Positions 50,501 to 59,223 of a stretch of DNA of 64,000 bases are shown here, in pieces. The DNA is from an uncultured Anaerolineales bacterium. Its GTDB lineage: Bacteria; Chloroflexota; Anaerolineae; Anaerolineales; UBA6663. The stretch covers positions 1-64,000 of the forward strand of contig CALFZO010000081.1 of assembly GCA_937952305.1 (NCBI GenBank), read 5' to 3'. A program made the translations under genes and the position numbers. Each line of letters opens with the position of its first letter. The first letter of the stretch is position 1. Under the pieces are notes generated by a model. It did not search any database, had not been told where the DNA came from, and saw only the letters and a list, made by a program, of their open reading frames with translations.

Positions 50501-51802
50501 ACCGCGCGCGAGCTCTGGCGCGGCGCTAACGAGCTCCTGGACGCCGCCATGCAGTACGTGTGTGGGCTGATGTACGCCACCATGGGCGCGTCGGCCGGCT
50601 CGGAGGGCCTGTTGACGCGCGTCTATGACCGGCTGGCGAAGCGGGACGGGGACCCGCCGGCCACGGTCCTGCTGATGGGCTGGGACAACCTTCCGGCCCG
50701 GGCCGAGAAATCGCTCTACGATCTAGCGCAGTGGGCGCGCGAGCAGCCGGCCTTGGCCGCCCACCTTCTGGCGACACCCGGGGCCGAGTTGGCCCGGCAA
50801 CTGCGCGCCGAGCACGAGCCGGCTGGCCTGGACGCGCCGGCCTGGGGCGAAATGCGCCAACGGTTTGAGCAGCACCTGGCCCGGTACGGTCATGCCGTTT
50901 TCGAGTTGGACTTCGCCCAGGCCCTGCCGCTGGACGATCCGGCGCCGATGCTGGAGACGCTGAAGCTGTACTTGCGCGGCGAAGGCATGAACCCGCATGA
51001 ACGCCAGCGTGCCGCCGCCGCCCGGCGCGAGGGGACAGCCGAGATGATGTTGAACCGCCTGACCGGCTGGAAGCGCTGGATCTTTGGCAAAGCCCTGCGC
51101 TGGGCGCAGTCGCTGTCGGAGGTACGTGAGGACGCCCTGGCCGATATCGGTCTGGGCTACCCGGCGCTGCGCGGCCTGCTGCTTGAACTGGGCCGGCGTC
51201 TGGCGGCGGCCGGCGCCATCGCCGAAGCGGGCGACCTGTACTGGCTGGAGCACGCGGAAATTGAAGCCAGCGTGCCCCGGCTGGATCTGGGTCAGCCGGG
51301 GCCTGACCTGCGCGAGCGCGTGGCCGAGCGCCGCCGCTTCTGGCACACGGTCAAACAGGTTACGCCGCCGCCCATGATCCCGCTGAAGAAACGCTACCTG
51401 GGCTTCAACACCGAAATCTGGGTGGCGACCGGCGAGGGCGAGCAGGATCAGGACACGTTGAAGGGCGTACCAGCCAGCGCCGGCACGGTGACGGCCCCGG
51501 CCTGCGTCATCCACGGACCCGAGGACTTCGCCCAGATGAAGCCCGGCGCGGTACTGGTAACTGGCACCACTACGCCCGCCTGGACCCCGCTCTTCGCGAT
51601 GGCGTCCGCGATTGTCACCGACATCGGCGGCCCGCTCAGCCACGGCAGCATCGTGGCGCGCGAGTACGGCATCCCGGCGGTGATGGGCACGGGCATCGCC
51701 ACCAAGCGCATCCACAGCGGACAGACGATCACGGTGGACGGCGGCGCCGGGCGCGTGACCCTTGCCAACGGTGCGAGCCACCCCACAGGAGGTGCCAGAT
51801 GA
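47501..51802 (+). CDS. PEP-synthase/rifampin phosphotransferase-like protein with duplicated C-terminal half
   Basis: A 1,433-aa protein. Residues 1 to about 320 are a PPDK_N/ATP-grasp domain (GGKGASLARLADAGLPVPAGF, SSATAEDLPELSFAGQQET, LLQARPIT). Then comes a substrate-type domain and a swivelling phospho-His domain with GGPLSHGSIVAREYG, His at about residue 826, as in rifampin phosphotransferase (normal length about 865). A second copy of substrate plus His domains follows (from about 879), with its own GGPLSHGSIVAREYG, His about 1,381. So one ATP-grasp serves two His modules about 555 residues apart. Stop overlaps the next ATG as ATGA. The substrate is unknown; it may inactivate an antibiotic or make a phospho-compound. 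Confidence 0.9.
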   Translation: MTAEYVLALNDQRATLALVGGKGASLARLADAGLPVPAGFHVTTTAYNAAVAANGLAPRIAQALTAADAARPETLEAASHTIQAAFAQAVMPADIAEAIAQAYAALDADAVAVRSSATAEDLPELSFAGQQETFLNVRALPDLLDKVKRCWASLWTARAIGYRLQHQIDQTEVSLAVVVQRLVAAEAAGVLFTAQPITGARDQALLTAAWGLGEAIVGGLVTPDTLTLDKASGRVLARDIADKQVLTVRLETGTAEQPVPAAQRRAPVLTDAQAAELVRLGGRIEQLYGQPLDIEWALADGRFVLLQARPITALPPEAARPEVPAPTDWKLPPGTYALVRNNIVELMPAPLTPLFGTLGRAAINASLRRSLNAFGLGGVMPDEIIRTVNQYAYNNGSLSAGGLARVLLGAGSIMRAMFTGAVERWTEAARPHYIATVAAWEAKPWRTLTSSALVDAARQLTEAAIDAYTALVSGVIPAAWITEAVFTGLYDRLIKRRGDPTAATYLLGYESVPIRADQALFGLAEWARTQPALRDYLARTPAARLAAPGETAPADIAPALWQDWRGRFQSHLKAFGHTLYDLDFIHPTPADDPGPVLDAFKLYLRGQGVDPAARQRASEQRREQAAQAVRARLRGWRLNVFNTWLTRAQKFAPLREDGLAEVGLAYPLIRQMLREAGRRFVQAGALKDADDIFWLTEAEVRQVARQLDAGEPVEQLAVHVPRRRAEHEAALRVNPPLALPQMKVFGFDLMSLKGRRGRGGSGDVIKGVACSAGRVTGPARVLLGPDDFHQMRPGDVLVAPITTPAWTPLFALASAVVTDVGGPLSHGSIVAREYGLPSVLGTGVATRRIRSGQIVTVDGGAGTVTLTEKFESPGPAPLDWRPPDPQGFYMRTSVVDLLPNPVSPLFATWGIPRMVAQMTPIGQRLTRSRPILQTDYFTTINGYGYMNARFPARAWWWIITGLLPAYPRMLTTLVSYWREEARPEYQAVAARWTGRNLAGLTARELWRGANELLDAAMQYVCGLMYATMGASAGSEGLLTRVYDRLAKRDGDPPATVLLMGWDNLPARAEKSLYDLAQWAREQPALAAHLLATPGAELARQLRAEHEPAGLDAPAWGEMRQRFEQHLARYGHAVFELDFAQALPLDDPAPMLETLKLYLRGEGMNPHERQRAAAARREGTAEMMLNRLTGWKRWIFGKALRWAQSLSEVREDALADIGLGYPALRGLLLELGRRLAAAGAIAEAGDLYWLEHAEIEASVPRLDLGQPGPDLRERVAERRRFWHTVKQVTPPPMIPLKKRYLGFNTEIWVATGEGEQDQDTLKGVPASAGTVTAPACVIHGPEDFAQMKPGAVLVTGTTTPAWTPLFAMASAIVTDIGGPLSHGSIVAREYGIPAVMGTGIATKRIHSGQTITVDGGAGRVTLANGASHPTGGAR

Positions 51803-52524
51803 CAACCCAGACGTCTGGTCAGACACCGGCCCCGCTTTCGCCCGACGCCGCCGCGCTGAAGACGCTGATCGGGTTCCTGGGCGCGCTGGCCCTGACGGCG
51901 ATCCTGCTCTTCGGCGGGGCGGGCCGGCTGGATTGGGGTCTGGGTTGGTTGTTCGTGGCGGCCTGGATCTTCCCCAAGCTGGCTTTTCTCGGCGTGTGGC
52001 GCTGGCGTGATCCGGACTTACTGGTGGAGCGGGCCACCCGCCACCGGAATGCCCAGCCGTATGACCGGATCCTCCTGCCTGTGTACTTCGTGCTGGCTTT
52101 CGGCACTTTCCTGGTCGCCGGCCTGGACGGCGGCCAATTCAGATGGTCGGCCGGGGTGCCGGCCTGGCTGGTGACGGCCGCCTTTGTCGTCTACTTATTG
52201 GGGAACAGTCTGGCGGGCTGGGCGATGGCGTCCAACCCCTACCATTCCTCTGAGTCTCGTCTTCAGGCCGAGCGCGGCCAATACGTGGTAGACCGCGGCC
52301 CCTACCAGTTCGTGCGCCACCCCAGCTACCTGGCCGCCGTCATGCTGTGGGTCGTCACCGGTCCGATGCTCGGCTCGTGGTGGGCCGTGATCCCGGGCGC
52401 GCTGACGGCCCTGATGATGATGATCCGGACCGTTCTCGAGGATCGGATGCTGCAGGCCGGGCTGCCGGGCTACGCCGACTACGCCCGGCACGTGCGCTTT
52501 CGGCTGATCCCGGGCGTGTGGTGA
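51799..52524 (+). CDS. ICMT-like isoprenylcysteine methyltransferase-family membrane protein
   Basis: A 241-aa membrane protein with five or six helices and a C-terminal motif RGPYQFVRHPSYLAAVMLW with EDRMLQAGLPGYADYARHVRFRLIPG, characteristic of the isoprenylcysteine carboxyl methyltransferase/PEMT family (SAM-dependent). In bacteria the substrates are usually unknown lipids or small molecules. ATGA overlap with the PEP-synthase-like gene suggests a joint function. Confidence 0.85.
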   Translation: MTTQTSGQTPAPLSPDAAALKTLIGFLGALALTAILLFGGAGRLDWGLGWLFVAAWIFPKLAFLGVWRWRDPDLLVERATRHRNAQPYDRILLPVYFVLAFGTFLVAGLDGGQFRWSAGVPAWLVTAAFVVYLLGNSLAGWAMASNPYHSSESRLQAERGQYVVDRGPYQFVRHPSYLAAVMLWVVTGPMLGSWWAVIPGALTALMMMIRTVLEDRMLQAGLPGYADYARHVRFRLIPGVW

Positions 52525-52548
52525 AGGCCGGCGAGAAAAGAGCTCGCC

Positions 52549-53799
52549 ATGCAGCCGACGAGCCAGCCGCCAGCGCACAGCGGCAACCGCAAGAACCTGA
52601 TCATCCTGGCCTTCACGCTCGTCATCGTCATGCTCGGGTTCGGGATGGTGGTGCCCATCTTCCCGTTCTACGTCCAGCAGTTGGGCGCCGGCGGAGGCGC
52701 GCTGGGCGTGCTCGTCGCGACGGCCGCGCTGACCGAGTTGCTCTTCGGCCCGTTCTGGGGCAGCGTTTCCGACCGGGTGGGCCGCAAACCGATCTTGATG
52801 ATCGGCGTCTTCGGCTACGGCCTGTCCCTGCTGCTCTTCGGCCTCTCGACGCAACTGTGGATGCTATTCGTCTCGCGCGCGCTATCCGGCGTGCTCTCGG
52901 CGGCGGCGCTCTCGACAGCCATGGCCTATATCGGCGACAGCACCACCGAGAAGGAACGCGGCGGCGGCATGGGCGCGCTGGGTGGCGCGGCGGGCCTGGG
53001 TGTCATCCTCGGCCCCGGCCTCGGCGGCTGGCTGGGCGCCGGGGGCTCGCTCTCGCTGCCGTTCTTCGCCGGGGCCGCGCTAGCGCTGCTCGCGCTGCTG
53101 CCGATCGCACTTTTCCTGCCCGAGACGCTCCCGCCGGAGGCACGCGGGCGCCCCGGACGCAAGGTCGGCCTGGTGGACTTGCGCGGGTTGTGGCGGGCGG
53201 CCCGCGGTCCGCTGGGCGGGCTGCTGCTGCTGGCCTGCCTGGGCACGGTCGGCACCAGCAACTTCGAGTCGATCTTCAGCCTGTACGCGGTGCAACAGCT
53301 CGGCTACGGCCCCGAGCAGGTGGGCCTGGTGCTGACCGTGGTCGGTATCGTGGCCGTGATCGGCCGCGGCCTGCTGACCGGCCTGGCCACTGGGCGTTGG
53401 GGTGAGGCGCGCGTGATCCAGGCCGCGCTGCTGGCGGGCGCGATCGCTTTCGGGTTGCTGCTGCTGGCGCGGACCTATGCCGCCGTGTTGTCCACCAGCG
53501 GCTTGTTTGTTCTGATCACGGCTTTCTTCCGGCCGGCCGTGCACTCCCTCACCTCACAGCGCGCGACTGTGGGGCAAGGCGCGGCCATGGGCCTGAGCAA
53601 CTCCTTCGTCAGCCTTGGGCGCGTGATCGGACCACTCTGGGCTGGCGCCGTCTTCGACGTGGACCCGCACCTGCCTTACCTCAGCGGCGTCGTCATCCTG
53701 GTGGGCGTTTTTCTGGCCAGCCTGGCCTGGCTCAAGCCGGACAAAGGCGACGGGCAAGGGGTGAATGACGGACCGGCCCCTCGGGCGGCCGTGCAGTAA
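52549..53799 (+). CDS. MFS multidrug-type transporter
   Basis: A 416-aa major facilitator with twelve predicted helices. The loop motif GSVSDRVGRKPIL between helices 2 and 3 is the family signature and the PETLPPEARG loop is typical of drug-proton antiporters of the TetA type. It follows the ICMT-like gene by 24 bases. With the phosphotransferase-like gene this could form a resistance set (inference). Confidence 0.9.
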   Translation: MQPTSQPPAHSGNRKNLIILAFTLVIVMLGFGMVVPIFPFYVQQLGAGGGALGVLVATAALTELLFGPFWGSVSDRVGRKPILMIGVFGYGLSLLLFGLSTQLWMLFVSRALSGVLSAAALSTAMAYIGDSTTEKERGGGMGALGGAAGLGVILGPGLGGWLGAGGSLSLPFFAGAALALLALLPIALFLPETLPPEARGRPGRKVGLVDLRGLWRAARGPLGGLLLLACLGTVGTSNFESIFSLYAVQQLGYGPEQVGLVLTVVGIVAVIGRGLLTGLATGRWGEARVIQAALLAGAIAFGLLLLARTYAAVLSTSGLFVLITAFFRPAVHSLTSQRATVGQGAAMGLSNSFVSLGRVIGPLWAGAVFDVDPHLPYLSGVVILVGVFLASLAWLKPDKGDGQGVNDGPAPRAAVQ

Positions 53800-53865
53800 C
53801 TCTAACCATCTACGCCAGGAATTTGGCATACCCTGATAGCGAGCCACACTTGCCCAGGTCGATCG

Positions 53866-54273
53866 ATGAACTCATACCACTTGCGCCCGACGGCGGAGGT
53901 TGAGCTCTGCCTGCAGCGCACGCCGCCCGAACTGCGCGACCTCGTACTCGAGCTGCGGAGCCTGATCTTGGCGGTGGCGCCCGACATCACCGAGCGCATC
54001 CAGCGGCGGGGCTTCACCTACTACCACGCAGCGCACGGCGGGCCAGTGAGCGCCGGCCTGTGCCAGATCGGCCTGGAACGCGATCACATCCGATTGGCTT
54101 TTGTGCACGGCGCGTTTCTGCCTGATCCGAAAGGGCTGCTCGAAGGTCCAGCCGCGTATAAGCGTTTCGTCCGGCTCGCCTCGTTTGAACAAGCTCCCTG
54201 GGAAGGCCTCCGCGACTTGCTCGCGGCCTCCGCCCGCTTCGACCCGCGCCGTCCGCGGCCGCGCGTCCGATAG
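53866..54273 (+). CDS. DUF1801-family small protein
   Basis: A 135-aa protein with LRDLVLELRSLILAVAPDITERIQRRGFTYYHA, then IGLERDHIRLAFVHGAFLPDPKGLLEG and KRFVRL: the DUF1801 (YdhG-like) pattern with its aromatic GxTYY region. Often linked to unknown stress functions. It is monocistronic by spacing (66 and 38 base gaps). Confidence 0.8.
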   Translation: MNSYHLRPTAEVELCLQRTPPELRDLVLELRSLILAVAPDITERIQRRGFTYYHAAHGGPVSAGLCQIGLERDHIRLAFVHGAFLPDPKGLLEGPAAYKRFVRLASFEQAPWEGLRDLLAASARFDPRRPRPRVR

Positions 54274-54311
54274 CGCCGATCGGTTAGGGGACACCAGGAG
54301 GGTCAGCGTCT

Positions 54312-55139
54312 ATGCCAACGCAGCCGCTCGCCATAGATGGACTGAAGATTGTGCCTGAGCCAGCTGAGCCGGAGACCACGGCCTGGATCGCTGAAGCCAG
54401 CGGCGCGGCGCTGCCCTTTATTCAGGAGCAGTGGGGGCTGCCGACGCCGGAGGATTGCCAACTCTACGTGATGACATCGTGGTGGGGATTCATCTTCCGT
54501 TCGGCGCCCTGGCCCTGGCGGATCGGGCTGGCAGCAACGCTGCCCATCTGGGCCGGACGCGCCCGGCGCACCTGGCCCTATAGCGCGGCCTGGACCCAGC
54601 GCTACGGACGGCGCGTGGCCATCGGCGTCAAACCACCTCGGCTGCTGGACAGCAGCGACCGGAGCCTCAGCCTGCACGTTTTCGAGGCCGAGCCGGAGGC
54701 CAGGCTGAGAATCCGGCATCTGGTCTGCCATGAGCTGACCCATGCCTGCTCGGCCCATCTGTCGCTGCCCATGTGGCTGAACGAGGGCCTGGCGGCTGTC
54801 ACCGTCGACCGCTTCCTCGGGAAGCGCACCATCCGCGCGGACAGTCTGGCGCTGGTGAAAGCGTTCCAACCAAAGGGGCCCCCGCCGACCTACGCCCAGC
54901 TCGCGCGCCTGCCGGGCAGCGCCATCGCCTACCACGCCGTGCGCGGTTACTGGGTCGTGCACTACCTGGAAGCCCTCCGGCCCGGCCTTTTGAAGCGGCT
55001 GCTGGCCGTCCCGCGCAGCAGCGAGGCCCTGGATGCGTCGGTCGCGGGTGCGCTGGGCCTGGAGCCCAAACAACTCTGGCACCGCCTCGACGATCTCGTC
55101 ACCGACCACTTTCAGAAGGCGCTGGCACAATCGTCATGA
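54312..55139 (+). CDS. HExxH zinc-metallopeptidase-like protein
   Basis: A 275-aa protein with HELTH (His140, Glu141, His144) followed by Glu158 in WLNEGLA, the gluzincin arrangement H-E-x2-H-x13-E, and no signal peptide. The N-terminal part (LPFIQEQWGLPTPEDCQLYVM) looks like the usual activator-like start of unnamed peptidase families. Whether it cuts protein is unproven. ATGA overlap with the glycosyltransferase gene. Confidence 0.82.
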   Translation: MPTQPLAIDGLKIVPEPAEPETTAWIAEASGAALPFIQEQWGLPTPEDCQLYVMTSWWGFIFRSAPWPWRIGLAATLPIWAGRARRTWPYSAAWTQRYGRRVAIGVKPPRLLDSSDRSLSLHVFEAEPEARLRIRHLVCHELTHACSAHLSLPMWLNEGLAAVTVDRFLGKRTIRADSLALVKAFQPKGPPPTYAQLARLPGSAIAYHAVRGYWVVHYLEALRPGLLKRLLAVPRSSEALDASVAGALGLEPKQLWHRLDDLVTDHFQKALAQSS

Positions 55140-56347
55140 AGGTCGTCATCCCCACCATCGGCTCACGCGGGGACGTGCAGCCTTTCATCGCCCTGGCGCA
55201 GGGCCTGGCGGGCGCCGGCCACGCCGTCACGCTGGCGTCGCATCCGGTGATGCGGGGCCTGGTCGAGTCGCACGGCGTGACGTTCGCGCCCATCGGGCCG
55301 GACATCGACCTAGCCCAGGCGGTGGCCGACCTGCGTGCGCGCTCGCGCAACAGCGTGGTGGGCCTGGTGCGCGGGATGCAATTCTCTTTTCGGCAGCTGG
55401 AACTGGCCCACGCCGACATCCTGGCCGTGTGCCGGCCCGCCGACTTGGTGATGGTCCCGGCGCAGAGCGCGGCCGGCAAGAACGAGGCCGAGTTATTGAA
55501 GCGCCCCCACGCGAGCGTCAACTTCGTGCCCTGGGGGATTCCATGGGACGATCCCGAGCGGCCGTTTCTCAAACGAGCGGCCTATGGCTTTATAGATGGC
55601 CTCGTCAGCCTGATCACCACCCTGCCCCTCAACCGGATGCGCCGGCGGCTGGGCCTGCCGCCTGTCGGCCCGGAGGGCTTCACATCGCCGCGGCTGGACC
55701 TCGTCCCGGTCAGTCCGGCCGTCTATGCCCCCAACCCGCGCTGGCCGCCTCAACACCGGATGGTGGGGTACTGGTTTGCCGAGCCGCCGGCCGCCTGGGA
55801 ACCTCCAGCTGATCTGCTGACCTTTCTGGCGGCCGGCGACCGGCCGCTGGTGATCAGCCTGGGGGCCATGAGTCTGGGACGGCGCGGCGCACTGGAGGCG
55901 GCCAGTCTATTTGTGGACGCCCTCCAGCAGGCGGGTGTGCGCGCGATCATCCAGGGCTGGGAGACGGCGTTGCAGTCGCTGACATTGCCGTCCTCGATCT
56001 ACGCGACCTCGTCACTTCCGCACAGCTGGCTGCTGCCGCGCTGCGCGGGCCTGGTGCATCACGGCGGGTTTGGCACGACGGCGGCTGGCCTGCGGGCGGG
56101 GCTCCCGGCGCTGGTCATCCCACACCTGGTGGATCAGTTTTATTGGGGTCAGCGCCTCCAGGAACTGGGCGTCGGGCCGCGCCCGATCCCGCGCGCTAAG
56201 CTGGATCGGGCCGGATTGGCAGCCGCTTTGCGCGAACTGGCGCAGGGTGCCGACCGGCGGAGCATCGCCGGCAGACTGGGCGAACAGATCCGCGCCGAAG
56301 ACGGCCTGGGCCTGGCGGTCCGCTTGATAGAAACGACGTTCGGCTGA
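55136..56347 (+). CDS. MGT-family glycosyltransferase (GT1)
   Basis: A 403-aa GT-B glycosyltransferase. N-terminal KVVIPTIGSRGDVQPFIALAQ is the glycosyltransferase 28/MGT pattern, and the C-terminal nucleotide-sugar region reads GLVHHGGFGTTAAGLRAGLPALVIPHLVDQ. Such enzymes glycosylate macrolides, sterols or flavonoid-type acceptors. It shares the start overlap with the peptidase-like gene. Confidence 0.92.
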   Translation: MKVVIPTIGSRGDVQPFIALAQGLAGAGHAVTLASHPVMRGLVESHGVTFAPIGPDIDLAQAVADLRARSRNSVVGLVRGMQFSFRQLELAHADILAVCRPADLVMVPAQSAAGKNEAELLKRPHASVNFVPWGIPWDDPERPFLKRAAYGFIDGLVSLITTLPLNRMRRRLGLPPVGPEGFTSPRLDLVPVSPAVYAPNPRWPPQHRMVGYWFAEPPAAWEPPADLLTFLAAGDRPLVISLGAMSLGRRGALEAASLFVDALQQAGVRAIIQGWETALQSLTLPSSIYATSSLPHSWLLPRCAGLVHHGGFGTTAAGLRAGLPALVIPHLVDQFYWGQRLQELGVGPRPIPRAKLDRAGLAAALRELAQGADRRSIAGRLGEQIRAEDGLGLAVRLIETTFG

Positions 56348-56444
56348 TTGCTACCGGCCGGATGATGGTCGGCCACAATGGCTTTGACGCAGCCATCGAT
56401 CCGGGGCGGCGTGGCCGGCCCGTGTCGAGCACGAGGTGAGCACG

Positions 56445-57458
56445 ATGACCTGGCAGGCTCACGTGAAGGGCGATCCGCTCCCCAGGCTGCTGGAGACCGC
56501 AGCGCCTGGCGTCCGCTACCTGGCCCTGCGCGACCTACTCGCCTGCCCGGCCGAAGACCGCGAACTCCGGGCGGCGCAGCGCCTCGCGCACACCCAGGGT
56601 CCGATTGCGCTCATCCTGGCCAGAATGCATCCGGACGGCTACTGGGCACGGCCCGGCCCCGGTTATCGTCCCCTATACCGCTCCACGATCTGGACCATCT
56701 CGCTGCTGGCGCAGTTGGGCGCCTCCGCCCAACAGGATGAGCGCATTAGGCGGGCCTGCGCCTATGCCCTGGATCACGCCCTGACATCCCGTGGCCAGTT
56801 CTCGATGACGGGCGCGCCTTCCGGAACCGTTGACTGTCTGCCAGGCGATCTCTGCTGGGCCTTTGTGAAACTGGGTTATTCCGACCCCCGGCTGAAGGCG
56901 GCTTTTGATTGGATGGCGCGCAGCGTGACCGGAGAGGAAATCGCGCCGGCCAGCGACCGCCGTGCGCCGCTGCGCTACTACGCCGGCAAGTGCGGCCCGG
57001 ACTTCGCCTGCGGCGCAAACAACAGACTCCCCTGCGCCTGGGGAGCGACGAAAGTCTTGCGAGCGTTCAGCGTCTGGCCGGCCAAGCGGCGGACACCTGT
57101 GATCAAACGCGCCATGCGCCGCGGCGTGGACTTCCTCTTCAGTGTTGATCCAGCCACAGCGCAGTATCCCTGCGGTTACAGCGCCAAGCCGAGCCGCAAC
57201 TGGTGGAAGTTTGGCTTCCCGGTTTTCTACATCACCGATCTGCTGCCGATCGTTGAAGCCTTCGTCGGCCTGGGATACGGCCACGACCCTCGGCTGGCGA
57301 ATGCGCTGGCTCTCATTCGCGCCAAACAGGATGCCCAAGGACGCTGGCCGCTGGAATACGACTACACCGGCAAGACCTGGGTGGATTTCGGAGCGAAGAA
57401 CCAGCCCAACAAATGGGTCACGCTGCGGGCGCTGCGCGTGCTCAAGCTGGCTAGCTGA
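56445..57458 (+). CDS. Alpha/alpha-toroid (prenyltransferase/squalene-cyclase-like) repeat protein
   Basis: A 337-aa protein with repeats of alpha-helical type in the pattern of the squalene-hopene cyclase/prenyltransferase toroid: HPDGYWA, the RSTIWTISLLAQLG helix, LGYGHDPRLANALALI, then KQDAQGRWPLEY. There is no DxDD or clear active site, and the C-x2-type residues are not in order for a metal site. It may act as a pectate-lyase-like or unknown-ligand protein. ATG 56445 chosen, with GAGGTGAGC before it. Confidence 0.7.
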   Translation: MTWQAHVKGDPLPRLLETAAPGVRYLALRDLLACPAEDRELRAAQRLAHTQGPIALILARMHPDGYWARPGPGYRPLYRSTIWTISLLAQLGASAQQDERIRRACAYALDHALTSRGQFSMTGAPSGTVDCLPGDLCWAFVKLGYSDPRLKAAFDWMARSVTGEEIAPASDRRAPLRYYAGKCGPDFACGANNRLPCAWGATKVLRAFSVWPAKRRTPVIKRAMRRGVDFLFSVDPATAQYPCGYSAKPSRNWWKFGFPVFYITDLLPIVEAFVGLGYGHDPRLANALALIRAKQDAQGRWPLEYDYTGKTWVDFGAKNQPNKWVTLRALRVLKLAS

Positions 57459-57505
57459 GGCACGTCCTGCCGGCCAGATTTGCATTCAGCCAAAGGAAGG
57501 AGACC

Positions 57506-58150
57506 ATGCGCGTCAGCCAACACGTCGCCTGCCAGGGTTTTCCGTGTCCAGATGTGGATCATGGCGGATACCTCGTTCCCAGGGTTGCGGTGCAACCGGA
57601 GGCCATCTCCATCTTCATGCTGGCGGAGGCTGCTCCGGCCGATCCCGGCGACGATTTCTATGCCGGCCCACAGGCTTTGTTCTTGGAGACCACGCTCCAG
57701 GCCTTCACCGAGGCCGGGGCGAAGGCGAACTCAGTCCGCGACCTGCTCGACCGGGGTGTCTACCTGACCACGGCCGTGAAGTGCGGCAAGACCGGCTATG
57801 GAATCAAGACCAATACCATCGAAACGTGTTCGCAATTGCTGGAACGCGAGATCGCGCTCTTCCCGAACGTGCGCGTCTTTCTGCTGATGGGTGATGTCGC
57901 CATCAAGGCCCTGAACTGCATCGGGAAGCGGAGCGGCGCCGGCCGCATCATCCCGGCCGGCGCCACCTACAAATTGCGGGGGGCCGAGTACTTCTTTCGA
58001 GGGGCCCGCGTCCTGCCCTCGTACCTGCAAGCCGGGCCGAGTTATTTCATCGAGAAGAGCAAGCGCCGGATGATCGCCGCAGACATCGCCACAGCCCTGG
58101 CGCTGGCGCGGACGCCGCCCGCCGCGCCTCTTCCAACCAATCATCGGTGA
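57506..58150 (+). CDS. Uracil-DNA-glycosylase-superfamily-like protein
   Basis: A 214-aa protein with the UDG-like order FMLAEAAPADPGDDFYAG, VYLTTAVKCGKTGYGIK, VRVFLLMGDVAIKALN and a late PSYLQAGPS that stands where HPS usually lies. The usual catalytic motifs are only partly kept, so it may be a distant member with a different activity. ATG 57506 follows AAGGAAGGAGACC. Confidence 0.68.
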   Translation: MRVSQHVACQGFPCPDVDHGGYLVPRVAVQPEAISIFMLAEAAPADPGDDFYAGPQALFLETTLQAFTEAGAKANSVRDLLDRGVYLTTAVKCGKTGYGIKTNTIETCSQLLEREIALFPNVRVFLLMGDVAIKALNCIGKRSGAGRIIPAGATYKLRGAEYFFRGARVLPSYLQAGPSYFIEKSKRRMIAADIATALALARTPPAAPLPTNHR

Positions 58151-58302
58151 CCAGGGAGGCAATTCGTCACATTCCGCCCGGCAAGATCGACTAAGTCCAC
58201 TCTAGCCATGCCCGGCGCCTGTCAGGCGTTGTCAGGCTATCGGCCGTAACTTTTCCGCCATCTAAGGCGTATGGTGGAGTGAATCCCAAGCCTGGAGGCC
58301 CT

Positions 58303-59223
58303 ATGTCTATGGTTGAGGCCGTGCAGTTGGTCAAGCACTTCGGCGCCACACCCGCCGTCCGCGACGTCTCCTTCGCCGTCGAGCCGGGCGAGATCTTCGG
58401 CCTGCTCGGGCCGAACGGCGCCGGCAAGACCACGACCATCCGCATGCTGCTCGACATCTTCAAGCCGGACAGCGGCCGGGTGAGCGTCTTCGGCGGCCCG
58501 CTGGACCTGGCGGGCAAGCGCCGCATCGGCTACCTGCCGGAGGAGCGCGGGCTGTACAAGGACCAGCCGCTTGAGCCGACCCTGCTCTACCTGGCGACGC
58601 TCAAAGGCCTGGACGAGGCTGCCGCCCGCCGCCGCCTGAAGGACTGGCTGGAGCGCCTGGAGCTGAGCGATCACCGGCGCAAGAAGGTCCAGGAGCTGAG
58701 CAAGGGCATGCAGCAGAAGGCTCAGATCATCGCCACGCTTCTGCACCAACCGGATTTGATCGTGATCGACGAGCCCTTCTCCGGCCTGGACCCGGTCAAC
58801 ACCCGTCTGGTCAAGGAGATCCTGGACGAGCAGCGCGCCGCCGGCCGCGCCATCATCATGTCCACCCATCAGATGCACCAGGTGGAGGCGTTGTGCAACC
58901 GCATCGCCCTGATCAACGCCGGGCGCGCGGTCCTGTATGGGCCAGTGGCCGAAATCAAGCGCCGCTTCGCCGGCAACGCCGTGGCCGTCACCGGCCAGGG
59001 CGATTTCGACCACGTGCCGGGCGTGGCGGAGACCACGCCCGAGAACGGCACCTGGCACCTGGGCCTGGAAATCGGCGCCGACCCGCAGGCCGTACTGCGC
59101 ACTCTGTTGGCGCGGCCGGGCGTGAAGATCGAGCGCTTCGAATTGGCCGAGCCCTCGCTGGACGACATCTTCGTCACCGTCGTCCGGGACAAGTCCGCCC
59201 AGCCGGAGGTGGCGCATGCGTAA
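58303..59223 (+). CDS. ABC transporter ATP-binding subunit (NatA-like)
   Basis: A 306-aa ABC ATPase: Walker A GPNGAGKTT, signature LSKGMQQKAQ, Walker B LIVIDEPFSGLDP and an H-loop in STHQMHQ. The C-terminal ~70 residues are the extra domain common in NatA-type exporters. ATG 58303 follows TGGAGG. It overlaps the permease gene by 8 bases, so the two form one export system. Confidence 0.95.
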   Translation: MSMVEAVQLVKHFGATPAVRDVSFAVEPGEIFGLLGPNGAGKTTTIRMLLDIFKPDSGRVSVFGGPLDLAGKRRIGYLPEERGLYKDQPLEPTLLYLATLKGLDEAAARRRLKDWLERLELSDHRRKKVQELSKGMQQKAQIIATLLHQPDLIVIDEPFSGLDPVNTRLVKEILDEQRAAGRAIIMSTHQMHQVEALCNRIALINAGRAVLYGPVAEIKRRFAGNAVAVTGQGDFDHVPGVAETTPENGTWHLGLEIGADPQAVLRTLLARPGVKIERFELAEPSLDDIFVTVVRDKSAQPEVAHA

